Below, piece by piece: positions 8,137 to 15,653 of a stretch of DNA of 64,000 bases (position 1 is its first letter; every line of letters starts with the position of its first letter). Source of the stretch: Sphingopyxis sp. (GTDB lineage Bacteria; Pseudomonadota; Alphaproteobacteria; Sphingomonadales; Sphingomonadaceae); NCBI GenBank assembly GCA_016793775.1, contig JAEULK010000073.1, positions 62,001 through 126,000 of the forward strand, written 5' to 3'. Position numbers and translations under genes: made by a program. The notes under the pieces are model-generated. The model was not told the DNA's origin. It worked only from the letters and a program-made list of their open reading frames with translations, and did not search any database.

Positions 8137-9169
8137 GGCGGCCGCCCCCCGAAGAGAGGACAGCAGCCGAACTGGCGCTCTCGAGGCCGATGATTGCGGC
8201 CGACGTTGCGGTCGGCCGCGCCCAGCTCCGGGCGGAGGCCTGCTCTTCCGCCTCACCGCGCTCGCTGAAGAACGTCGTGTTATAGACCTTGTCCCAGCAG
8301 GCGAGGGCTTCGTTGCGGGTGCAATCGGATTTGAAAAGCGGCGCGAGCCATCCGATCGCCTCGCTCAGCTTGTCGCGCAGAAGCTTGGCCTTGGCGTCGT
8401 CGGCGCCGCTCGTGATCATCGCGTCGGGCGTAACCGGATGTTCGACCTCGAGGTCGAGGTTCAAGCGGTCGCGGATCGCCTTCATGGTAGAGTACAGCGT
8501 CTCGTCCTCGCGCGAATGAAACGCGCATTTCTCGACCACCAGCGCGGTGATTCCGAAGCCCGACAGAATTCGCCCCTTCCAGCTCGAGCGGCTTTTGGCG
8601 AACTTCTTGATGTCGCGGACGATCCGGCGCAGTTGCTGGCCATCGCCGCTCAGGTCGCGTTCCTTGTCGAACCAGGCGGTCACGTCGCGGGCGTCCGAGC
8701 GCGTCCAGCCCGAGGACGAGGCGAGTTCGTAATAGGTCTCGCCATCCTTGGTCACGCGCCGGTAGACCGGCATATCGACATGATAGCCCTTCTTGTAGAA
8801 GATGCGCACGCAGTTGGCGCGGACCTCGGGTGCGCGGTCGAAGCTTCCGTCGTCGAGCGCATCGCGCACCATCTGGCGCGCCTGGAGCGAGCTCATTTCG
8901 GCACCCTGCTTGCCGACCAGATCCTCTTTGTCGAAGTAGACACCGTCGTCGATATCATAGTCGTTGTCGTCGTCGCGCAGCATCGTCTTCATTGCGTAGC
9001 TGCCCTGCGCCACGAACTCTTCAGGAGCGGGCTTGTCATTCTTCTCCAGGCCCTTTTCGAGCCGGTCGCGGTTGCTGTTGCGGCGATCGCGCATCGCCGT
9101 GCGATCGGCCTGCGGCAGGGTCACTTTTTGGTCGTGGTAGGCGATGATGTCTTTTTCACAGTCGAACAT
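8129..9169 (-). CDS. CD-NTase, DncV-like cyclic nucleotide synthase of CBASS
   Basis: 346 residues. The nucleotidyltransferase core shows QGSYAMKT (Gly-Ser at 56-57), the metal-binding Asp72 and Asp74 in DYDIDDG, and a third Asp132 in HVDMPVY, matching the DncV/clade A arrangement. On infection such enzymes make cyclic di- or trinucleotides that activate the neighbouring effector. The C-terminal tail is Ser/Ala/Gly-rich and ends in ...GGGRHA. In type II systems the flexible C-terminus is what Cap2 conjugates, and terminal Gly or Ala is typical, so this tail fits. It starts 3 bases after the capV stop and overlaps cap2. The exact nucleotide product cannot be read from sequence. Confidence 0.93.
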   Translation of the reverse strand: MFDCEKDIIAYHDQKVTLPQADRTAMRDRRNSNRDRLEKGLEKNDKPAPEEFVAQGSYAMKTMLRDDDNDYDIDDGVYFDKEDLVGKQGAEMSSLQARQMVRDALDDGSFDRAPEVRANCVRIFYKKGYHVDMPVYRRVTKDGETYYELASSSGWTRSDARDVTAWFDKERDLSGDGQQLRRIVRDIKKFAKSRSSWKGRILSGFGITALVVEKCAFHSREDETLYSTMKAIRDRLNLDLEVEHPVTPDAMITSGADDAKAKLLRDKLSEAIGWLAPLFKSDCTRNEALACWDKVYNTTFFSERGEAEEQASARSWARPTATSAAIIGLESASSAAVLSSGGGRHA

Positions 9170-9172
9170 GTT

Positions 9173-10330
9173 TCAGACTTTCTTGGGAGAGTGGACCGGG
9201 TTGAGGGTCTTTTGGGGGTCCAGTTCGGGCAGGCTGCCGAGCAGCGCGCAGATGAGCGCGCCATCGGCATTCCCGGGGTCGTCACAGGCGCTCAGAGTCA
9301 TTTCGGCATCCGTGCGCGCTTGCAGGACCAGCCGGTCCATCGCTTCCTCGCGTGCATCGTCGAGCGCCAGATACTCCATCATGCTCGCCGGCACCGGCTT
9401 GTTGGGAAAGCGTACGCGCCGGATCGACCGGCCGCATCCCGACATCGCGATCGCGATGAGACGCGCCATATTGTCATAGGCGAATTCCTGGGCGGAAATG
9501 CTGAGCGGGGCGACATCGGCCCCCAGTCGCCAACCGAGCATTGAGCGGTGAACTTTGCTGCCGGCGATATGCTCGCCCTCGGGCCGCGGGCAGGTGCCGA
9601 GCGAGAATATCTCGATCGGCTGGTCCGGTGCGGCGTTGGCAAGTGCATCGGTGAGACCCACCATGATCGGGTTATTGGCCCACAAACCGCCATCGGCGAA
9701 GACCTTCTTGGGGCCACTGCAGCCCGGCACATCGATCGCCGCGAGTGAGCGGTAGATGGGCGCGGCGCTCGAAGCGAGGCACACATCGGCGAGGCGAAAA
9801 AGGTCATCGCGCACGCCGCTTTTGGTGGTCTTTTTGAACACCCAGGCCTTGTGCGTGCTCATGTCCACCGACGGGATCGCCAACGCGATACCGCGTTGCT
9901 CAAAGACGTCGCGCATCGTCACATCGCCCAAGACCGCGTCGAGCGCTTCCTTGAGCGCCAGATCGCCGCGACGAACATAATGGCCGCCGGTCGCCGCCCG
10001 GTAAATCGCGCTCCAAAGGCCCTTGATGCGATGCGGGAAGATGGCAGGAGCATGGTTGCGATACAGATCGACAATGTCTGCCATCGGGAGGCCCACCGCC
10101 GCGGCGCAGCCGACGATCGCGCCGGTGCTGGTGCCGACCACCAGGTCGAAGCCCAGGCCCAGATCGAGGGGATTGCAGCCACTGCGCGCGGCACGTTGGG
10201 TCAGGAGATGGTCGAGAAAGGCTGCGGTGTAGACACCCCGCGTGCCCCCGCCGTCGAGGCTCAATACGCGGAACGGCCGCGACGCAGTGGGCGCTTCTCT
10301 TATGGGGTTCGAGCCGTTAGCAGTCGTCAT
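9173..10330 (-). CDS. capV: CapV: patatin-like phospholipase effector of CBASS
   Basis: 385 residues from the ATG at 10330; a GTG at 10369 would extend it. The patatin fold is clear: anion hole DGGGTRG (26-32), nucleophile Ser68 in GTSTG, and catalytic Asp213 in DGG. CapV enzymes bind a cyclic dinucleotide from the CD-NTase and degrade membrane phospholipids, killing the infected cell before phage release. It is the first gene of a three-gene coupled operon (capV, CD-NTase, cap2) reading leftwards. The start has only a weak GAGG ribosome site, which might keep toxic effector levels low. Expression is probably controlled by the divergent WYL regulator. Confidence 0.92.
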   Translation of the reverse strand: MTTANGSNPIREAPTASRPFRVLSLDGGGTRGVYTAAFLDHLLTQRAARSGCNPLDLGLGFDLVVGTSTGAIVGCAAAVGLPMADIVDLYRNHAPAIFPHRIKGLWSAIYRAATGGHYVRRGDLALKEALDAVLGDVTMRDVFEQRGIALAIPSVDMSTHKAWVFKKTTKSGVRDDLFRLADVCLASSAAPIYRSLAAIDVPGCSGPKKVFADGGLWANNPIMVGLTDALANAAPDQPIEIFSLGTCPRPEGEHIAGSKVHRSMLGWRLGADVAPLSISAQEFAYDNMARLIAIAMSGCGRSIRRVRFPNKPVPASMMEYLALDDAREEAMDRLVLQARTDAEMTLSACDDPGNADGALICALLGSLPELDPQKTLNPVHSPKKV

Positions 10331-10367
10331 AGAAGAATTGACCTCGAGTCGGTGTTCGCGCAAAGAC

Positions 10368-10396
10368 ACTATACGCGATACAGGTCAATCCGACAA
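10368..10396 (-). promoter_or_regulatory. Predicted promoter of the capV operon
   Basis: On the minus strand, TTGTCG (complement of 10391-10396) and TATAGT (complement of 10368-10373) are separated by exactly 17 bases. This resembles a sigma-70 promoter with about 4 of 6 and 5 of 6 consensus matches. Transcription would begin near 10361, some 30 bases before the capV ATG. Confidence 0.5.
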
Positions 10397-10399
10397 ATT

Positions 10400-10413
10400 T
10401 TTATAATGATAAA
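10400..10413. promoter_or_regulatory. Palindrome overlapping the capW -10 element; candidate operator
   Basis: TTTAT-AATG-ATAAA is a perfect 5-base inverted repeat. It contains TATAAT (10402-10407), a full consensus -10 for the rightward capW-like gene starting at 10433. A second small palindrome, ATAAATTAT (10426-10434), covers the start codon. The palindrome lies just upstream of the capV -35 box, so one bound protein could affect both directions. Assignment to the WYL protein is inference from position. Confidence 0.45.
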
Positions 10414-10432
10414 TTCAAAGTGGCGATAAATT

Positions 10433-11353
10433 ATGATGGAACCTGAGGAATCTCAGAAGGTTAACGCAACGCATCTGCGGTTGCGCGAGCGGCTCGAATT
10501 CATCGAGTTCCAGCTTTACTGGACGGGGCGCCTCAACCGCATCGATCTGATGGACCAGTTCCGGATTTCGCCCCCTCAGGCGTCGGCTGATATCGCCCAA
10601 TATCAGGAACTCGCACCGGGAAACCTGGACTATGACACGGTGCGCAAGGGCTATGTTCGTTCGCAGGATTTTACGCCCGATCTCATCGGCCGCGCCATCG
10701 ATCGTTACATGATGCAGATTGTGGGTATCGAGCGTGGCTGGCTGCGCCCGAGCGACACATGGCTCACCAGCCTTCCCCCGGTCGAGGTGGTTTCGCTCGA
10801 GCGGGTGTCGAACGATCCTGAGGTTGTGATGGCAGTGCTTGACGCCATTCGGGACGCAAGCGAAATCGAAATCGACTATTGCTCGATGACCGGATCGCCC
10901 GCGACACCGCGAAGCATTGCCCCTCACGCGATGGGTTTTGCCTGGGGGCGCTGGTACGTCCGCTCCTGGTCGCGCGACCATAATGATTTTAGGGACTATG
11001 CAATGGCGCGCATCGTAAAGGTTCATGCCGCAAAGCCGCGCACGATCGATCCTGCCGGCGATCTTGAATGGCATCACAAGATCGACCTGATTCTCGTGCC
11101 CAATCCGGAACTGGAGGACGACCGGCGGCGGGCGCAGGAAATCGAACACAGGATGGAGGACGGCAAGCTCGCGATCAGCTGCCGGCTCAGCATGGCCTTC
11201 TATCTGATGGCCGAGCACAAGCTAGCGGTTACACCCGGAAAGCTTACGCCGCTCGAGCAGCCTCTCGTCCTCTCCAATCTGGACGAGGTGGTTCAGGCGC
11301 GCGAAGTCGCAAGGAAGCTGGCAACCCAGGCTCTCCAGCGCGCCTCTTCATGA
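10433..11353 (+). CDS. capW: WYL-domain transcription regulator, CapW-like
   Basis: 306 residues. An N-terminal winged helix (about 10-85, with RIDLMDQFRISPPQASADI as recognition region) is followed by a WYL domain (about 120-205) whose signature appears as GRWYVRSWS at 172-180 and a conserved Arg193 in YAMARIVKV. A WCX-like C-terminal domain (about 210-300) completes it. CapW proteins repress CBASS operons, and the WYL domain senses a nucleic-acid or other ligand of infection. Its divergent position directly beside capV and the overlapping palindromic promoter support this role. The next gene starts 13 bases after its stop and is probably co-transcribed. Confidence 0.85.
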   Translation: MMEPEESQKVNATHLRLRERLEFIEFQLYWTGRLNRIDLMDQFRISPPQASADIAQYQELAPGNLDYDTVRKGYVRSQDFTPDLIGRAIDRYMMQIVGIERGWLRPSDTWLTSLPPVEVVSLERVSNDPEVVMAVLDAIRDASEIEIDYCSMTGSPATPRSIAPHAMGFAWGRWYVRSWSRDHNDFRDYAMARIVKVHAAKPRTIDPAGDLEWHHKIDLILVPNPELEDDRRRAQEIEHRMEDGKLAISCRLSMAFYLMAEHKLAVTPGKLTPLEQPLVLSNLDEVVQAREVARKLATQALQRASS

Positions 11354-11366
11354 CCCGGCACCCGCA

Positions 11367-12035
11367 TTGACGATTCTGGCGCTCGCCTTGTTCGGTAGCT
11401 GCGCACGCGGCGACGCGGCACCCGGTTCGGACGTCGACCTGATGCTGGTCACGACCGAGCCGCGCGTGCGTCACGCGGCCATGGGCAATATGTCGCTCTA
11501 CCTGTACCCGTGGGAGAAATTGTTACGCGATGCACGGGACGGCGATCTGTTCGTCTGTCACATCGTGTATGAAGCGAGGCCCCTTCACGATCCCAAGGAT
11601 CTGGTTCCGGCGCTTCGCAAGGCATTCCGGTTCAAGGATAGCTATGCCCTGGAAATTCGGAATGCTGCAGATCTCGGCTGGTTCATCCTTCGCAATGTCG
11701 ACGATTTGCCCGGGCATCTTGCAACGAAGCGCATCGCTTGGTGTGTCCGCACGATCCTGATCGCCAAGGCCGCCGAGCGACGCACCCCGATCTTCTCTGC
11801 GGCTGCGCTTGCTAGGTCGACGGGTGATCGGCATGTGCGCCGGCTTATTACGCTCAAGGCCAATGCGAGCCTCACGCCCAAGGACATCGCGCTCTTCACC
11901 TTTTTCCTGACCGAGCAAGGTCTCCTCGATCCTGTTCCCGACGGTGACACCGCAGGCTATGTGGATCGCTTCAAGTCACACCATAATCGCGTCGCCCTGC
12001 AGACGCTGATCTCAGGCCATATCAACTATCTTTGA
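11367..12035 (+). CDS. MNT-type nucleotidyltransferase with helical C-terminal domain
   Basis: 222 residues from a TTG at 11367. No ATG is available without losing the motif, so a TTG start coupled to the capW stop 13 bases upstream is most likely. FGSCARGDAAPGSDVDLML (residues 9-27) is the minimal-nucleotidyltransferase motif GS-x-RG...SDxD with metal ligands Asp22 and Asp24. The C-terminal 130 residues look helical and contain an RxxxxH string (Arg201-His206), reminiscent of HEPN RNases, though this may be chance. MNT proteins usually act as antitoxins that AMPylate a HEPN toxin; none is encoded next to it. A role tied to the CBASS locus is inference. Confidence 0.7.
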   Translation: MTILALALFGSCARGDAAPGSDVDLMLVTTEPRVRHAAMGNMSLYLYPWEKLLRDARDGDLFVCHIVYEARPLHDPKDLVPALRKAFRFKDSYALEIRNAADLGWFILRNVDDLPGHLATKRIAWCVRTILIAKAAERRTPIFSAAALARSTGDRHVRRLITLKANASLTPKDIALFTFFLTEQGLLDPVPDGDTAGYVDRFKSHHNRVALQTLISGHINYL

Positions 12036-12439
12036 TCCCCGCCCAGCCACAACGGGTCGGGACCTGTCTTGGCTGCTGGTTTTTGGGGCGGGGACAGGAG
12101 GAAGGCTATGGAAAAGATGGCCGAAGGTCGCGTTTCAGACGCTGCCCTCATGAGATCGTTCCATTCAACCCCGCTCGTGACAGCAAGTCCGCGGACGACT
12201 TCGAGAACGTCGGCAAGTTCTTCGAGACGCTGAGCTGGAGCGCGCGCCGCGTTGAGTTCGAGGCCTTCCTCGAAGAGCTTTCCGATAGTGATCGCGCAGC
12301 GACCGTCGAACGCGATTATGAAGTATGCGTCCCGCTCATGCACGTCTCTCGGTAGGAATTGGACCGCCCGGCACTTTTTTCCGACCCCTTGAGCGAAAGC
12401 GCCGCCACCGAAGTGTCGCTGATTTGCAGGAGAGGCAAA
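12036..12439. other. Gap with possible gene remnant at right edge of island
   Basis: About 400 bases without a convincing complete gene. A forward reading ending at 12355 has a protein-like stretch near its end (FENVGKFFETLSWSARRVE... then EELSDSDRA), but its beginning looks non-coding and it has no ribosome site. It may be a decayed gene fragment at the island boundary. The last part contains a good AGGAGAGG ribosome site for the gene at 12440. Confidence 0.35.
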
Positions 12440-13336
12440 ATGTCCAGCGAACCCCGGGCTTATGAGCAGCTGATTTACGAGATGCCTGCGCCCAAGGTCG
12501 CACGCATCGTCATGAACCGGCCGAAACGCCGGAATGCCCAAGGCATCACCCTGACGTACGAACTCGACGACGCCATTCGGCGCGCGAGCCACGATCCGGC
12601 GGTGAATGCGATCATTCTGGCCGCAGCCGGCGACCATTGGAACGCCGGCCACGATATCAGCAGCGACGGGCCGCGACATCCGTCTGCCGACCAGATCGTC
12701 GGATTATGGGGCGGCGGCTATGATTCGAAGGGCTGGGACGGCCCTTACGCCCGCGAACGGGAAATCTATCTTGAGTTGACAGAACGATGGAGAAACGCGC
12801 CCAAGCCGATAATTGCCGAAATCCAGGGCGCCGTGATCTCAGGCGGTCTCATGCTAGCCTGGATGTGCGATCTGATCGTCTGCTCCGACGACGCCCGCTT
12901 TCGTGACGCCACGGCGGCCGAGATGGGTATTGCCGGCGTCGAGTTCTGGCAACATCCCTATGAAATGAGCGTCCGGCAGGCCAAGGAATGGCTCATGACA
13001 GGGACGTGGGTAAGCGCCGAGGACGCGCAGCGGCGAGGAATGGTCAACCATGTCGTACCGCGCGATGAACTCGGTGCCCGGACGCTGGAAATTGCGCAAA
13101 CTATCGCGGCCCGAAATCCCTTCACGATGAAACTGGTCAAACAGGCGGTCAATTTCGCGCAGGACCAGATGGGTCGGAAAGCGTCGATGGACTTCGCCTT
13201 TCACCTGCACCAGATCGGCCACATGCAGGCGATGATGACGAACGGCACGCCGATCGATGTCGAGAGCCTGCCCGATGGAATTCGCGCGACGTTCGAAAAA
13301 ATGATAGCGGCGCAAAAGGCGCCAGCGGACAGTTGA
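12440..13336 (+). CDS. Enoyl-CoA hydratase/isomerase family protein
   Basis: 298 residues from the ATG at 12440, preceded by AGGAGAGG. The crotonase fold shows MNRPKRRNAQ, the oxyanion-hole stretch WNAGHDISSD and EIQGAVISGGLMLAWMCDLIV. The region where classic hydratases have two catalytic Glu reads AEMGIAGVEFWQHP, so the exact reaction (hydration, isomerisation or C-C bond cleavage) is uncertain. It is longer than a usual 260-residue crotonase. It is probably co-transcribed with the SDR gene 36 bases downstream, and both precede a convergent acyl-CoA dehydrogenase, so it belongs to CoA-thioester catabolism. Confidence 0.88.
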   Translation: MSSEPRAYEQLIYEMPAPKVARIVMNRPKRRNAQGITLTYELDDAIRRASHDPAVNAIILAAAGDHWNAGHDISSDGPRHPSADQIVGLWGGGYDSKGWDGPYAREREIYLELTERWRNAPKPIIAEIQGAVISGGLMLAWMCDLIVCSDDARFRDATAAEMGIAGVEFWQHPYEMSVRQAKEWLMTGTWVSAEDAQRRGMVNHVVPRDELGARTLEIAQTIAARNPFTMKLVKQAVNFAQDQMGRKASMDFAFHLHQIGHMQAMMTNGTPIDVESLPDGIRATFEKMIAAQKAPADS

Positions 13337-13372
13337 GGTGAAAGTCGGCCGACGGCAATGCGGGAATAGGCC

Positions 13373-14137
13373 ATGATCGATCTCAGTGGCCGGACGGCGC
13401 TCGTCACGGGGGGCGCCGGCGGTATCGGTTTCGGGATCGCGGAGATCCTTGTTTCGGCGGGCGCCCGTGTTGCGATCAACGATCTCGATACCGAGGCGGC
13501 CGGCACCGCCGCCGCGCGCTTGGGCGGGCAGGCCTTCGCGGTTCCGGGCGACGTCAGCGACGAACAAATCGCGAGGGCCGTCGTCGGGCAAGTCGATGCC
13601 GAAGGGTTCGATATTCTGGTCAATAATGCCGGCATTTCGGAAATGCCGACGCCCATCGACCGCCAAGACGTGGCCGAATGGGACCGCGTCATGGCCGTCA
13701 ATCTGCGCGCTAGCTATCTGATGAGCCGCGAATTCGCGAGGGTGATGAAGCCGCGGCGGCGTGGGGTGATCGTCAACATCGCCTCGATTGCCGGAATGGG
13801 CGGAATGCCCGCGTCGCATGCCTACGGCGTGTCCAAAGCCGGCCTCGTTATGCTGACCAAGACGCTGGCAACAGAATTGGCGCGCTACGGCATCCGTGCC
13901 AACGCTATCGCGCCCGGGGCGATCGAAGCGCCTTTGCTCGACAAGATCACCGCCGAAGGTAAGTTTCTTTCGGCAGTGGTAGGCAGGATTCCCATGGGCC
14001 GCATAGGCGCGCCGACCGACATCGGGAATGCGGTTGCTTTTCTGGTGTCCGATCTTGCGCGATACATTACGGGGGCCGTCCTTCCCGTCGACGGCGGATG
14101 GATATCTTTCGCCGGCGCTGGAGCGGCATCGCGTTGA
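13373..14137 (+). CDS. Short-chain dehydrogenase/reductase (SDR)
   Basis: 254 residues, complete classical SDR. Cofactor loop TGGAGGIG (12-19), acidic Asp37 after the second strand (INDLD), which favours NAD(H), NNAG (84-87), and catalytic Ser138, Tyr151 and Lys155. It most likely oxidises a hydroxyl, perhaps a hydroxyacyl-CoA made by the enoyl-CoA hydratase encoded immediately upstream; the pairing is from context only. It is convergent with the next gene, with 30 bases between them. Confidence 0.9.
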   Translation: MIDLSGRTALVTGGAGGIGFGIAEILVSAGARVAINDLDTEAAGTAAARLGGQAFAVPGDVSDEQIARAVVGQVDAEGFDILVNNAGISEMPTPIDRQDVAEWDRVMAVNLRASYLMSREFARVMKPRRRGVIVNIASIAGMGGMPASHAYGVSKAGLVMLTKTLATELARYGIRANAIAPGAIEAPLLDKITAEGKFLSAVVGRIPMGRIGAPTDIGNAVAFLVSDLARYITGAVLPVDGGWISFAGAGAASR

Positions 14138-14167
14138 CCCATTCGCTGGCTTGGTTTGAACGACCGA

Positions 14168-15322
14168 TCAGAGTGTACGTGCCACGATCAGTTTCATCAC
14201 TTCGCTCGATCCGCCGTAGATGCGCGACACCCGGGCGTCCGCGAACAATCGCGAAATGGGATATTCGCTCATATATCCGGCCCCGCCGAACAGTTGCAGG
14301 CACTCGTCGGCGATCTTGCCCAGATTTTCCGTCGTCCACAACTTCGCCGCCGCCGCGGTCGCCGCGTCGAGATTTCCTGTCAGCAGCCGCGTCATGAGCG
14401 CGTCGACAAAGGTCCGGGACACGAAGGCGAGCGTCTGACACTCGGCGAGCTTGAACTGGGTGTTCTGGAAATCCCAGAGCCGCTTGCCGAACAGCGGCCG
14501 CTCGCGCGCGTAGGCCGTGGTCCAGGCGATGGCCAATTCCATATTGACCGTCGCCGACAGCGCCACGATCATCCGCTCGACCGCAAGCTGCTGCATCAGC
14601 TGCCCAAATCCCTGGCCGGGCACGCCGCCCAATATATTCGCGGCCGGGACAAAACAGTCGTCGAAGAACAGCTCGGACGTATCCTGAGCGTGCATGCCCA
14701 TCTTCTCGAGATTGCGGCCGCGGCGGAAGCCCTCGGCGTTGGCGGGCTCAATCGCGATCAGCGAGATGCCTTTGGCGCCTGCGGCCGGATCGGTTTTGGC
14801 GACCACCAGGATCAGGTCGGCCGTCTGGCCGTTGCTTATATAGGTTTTGGATCCGTTCAGCCGGTAACCATCGTCGACTGCTTGCGCCGCCGTCCGGATG
14901 TTCTGGAGATCGGAGCCGGCGCCCGGCTCGGTCATCGCGATCGCGCCGATGATCTCACCCTTGGCCATGCGCGGCAACCATTGGCGCTTCTGGCCTTCGG
15001 TCCCATAAGCAAGGATATAGTGCGGGATAAGGCAGGCGCTTATGCTGTAGCAAACCCCGGCGCCACTGCTTAGCCCCGCGCGGCAGATCTCCTGGTAAAT
15101 GGTGGCGTCATGCGCGAATGTCCCGCCGCCGCCGCCATATTCCGCGGGGATTGAGGCGAGCAGCAGACCGGCCTCGCCCGCCCTCAGCCAGACATCCCGG
15201 TCGATCTGCCGCTGCCGGTCCCAGCGGTCGGCATGGGGGGTCATTTCCTTGGCCACGAAGCGCGCTGCGGCGTCCTGCAGCAGCTTGGTTTCTTCGTCCA
15301 TCCATTCGCTGGCCATCGGCAT
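14168..15322 (-). CDS. Acyl-CoA dehydrogenase
   Basis: 384 residues from the ATG at 15322, with a GAGGAA ribosome site; upstream in-frame ATGs give a poor extension. It has the family features: AMTEPGAGSDL and SNGQTAD in the FAD/substrate domain, LFGKRLWDFQNTQFKLAE in the C-terminal helical domain, and LQLFGGAGYMSEYPISRLFADARVSRIYGG in sense, ending with the IYGGSSEVM loop that normally precedes the catalytic or FAD-binding region. It removes two hydrogens from an acyl-CoA to give the 2-enoyl-CoA. Divergently transcribed from the TonB receptor at 15654. Confidence 0.93.
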   Translation of the reverse strand: MPMASEWMDEETKLLQDAAARFVAKEMTPHADRWDRQRQIDRDVWLRAGEAGLLLASIPAEYGGGGGTFAHDATIYQEICRAGLSSGAGVCYSISACLIPHYILAYGTEGQKRQWLPRMAKGEIIGAIAMTEPGAGSDLQNIRTAAQAVDDGYRLNGSKTYISNGQTADLILVVAKTDPAAGAKGISLIAIEPANAEGFRRGRNLEKMGMHAQDTSELFFDDCFVPAANILGGVPGQGFGQLMQQLAVERMIVALSATVNMELAIAWTTAYARERPLFGKRLWDFQNTQFKLAECQTLAFVSRTFVDALMTRLLTGNLDAATAAAAKLWTTENLGKIADECLQLFGGAGYMSEYPISRLFADARVSRIYGGSSEVMKLIVARTL

Positions 15323-15653
15323 GCGGCTTCCTCGTTGTTCGCCAAGCTTCGAGAGCAGGCATGTCATGCGCACCAGAATTGCCCCAATGACTAGAGCGTC
15401 TCCGATATTCCTGCCGAGCATGGCATAGGGCCAACCGACCCGCTTCCCCGACCGTAGGAAATTATATCCCAAGCTGTTCGCGACAGGCGAATAGTCGCGG
15501 TCAGGCATGACCTCAGGGAATGTTGGCCCCCCTGAACGAATGGGGTCATACCTTGCTGCGCTTGTATGTTGAGATCGGCGCGGAGCCTCTGGTCAGCCAG
15601 AGATGACGACGCTTAACGTACCCGGAAAACGGGGCGTGTCGGAGGAGGGATGT
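15323..15653. promoter_or_regulatory. Divergent intergenic region, acyl-CoA dehydrogenase / TonB receptor
   Basis: About 330 bases between two divergent genes with no gene of its own. It contains an inverted repeat GGTCA-GGCA-TGACC at 15498-15511 and a related GGTCAT about 40 bases further on, a possible regulator site. The ribosome site of the receptor, GGAGGAGGGA, ends 4 bases before the ATG at 15654. Promoter elements are not clear enough to place. Confidence 0.35.

Noticed and set aside
12026..12679. 217-residue minus-strand reading beyond the MNT gene
   Set aside because: It overlaps the enoyl-CoA hydratase start and shows no motif or ribosome site.
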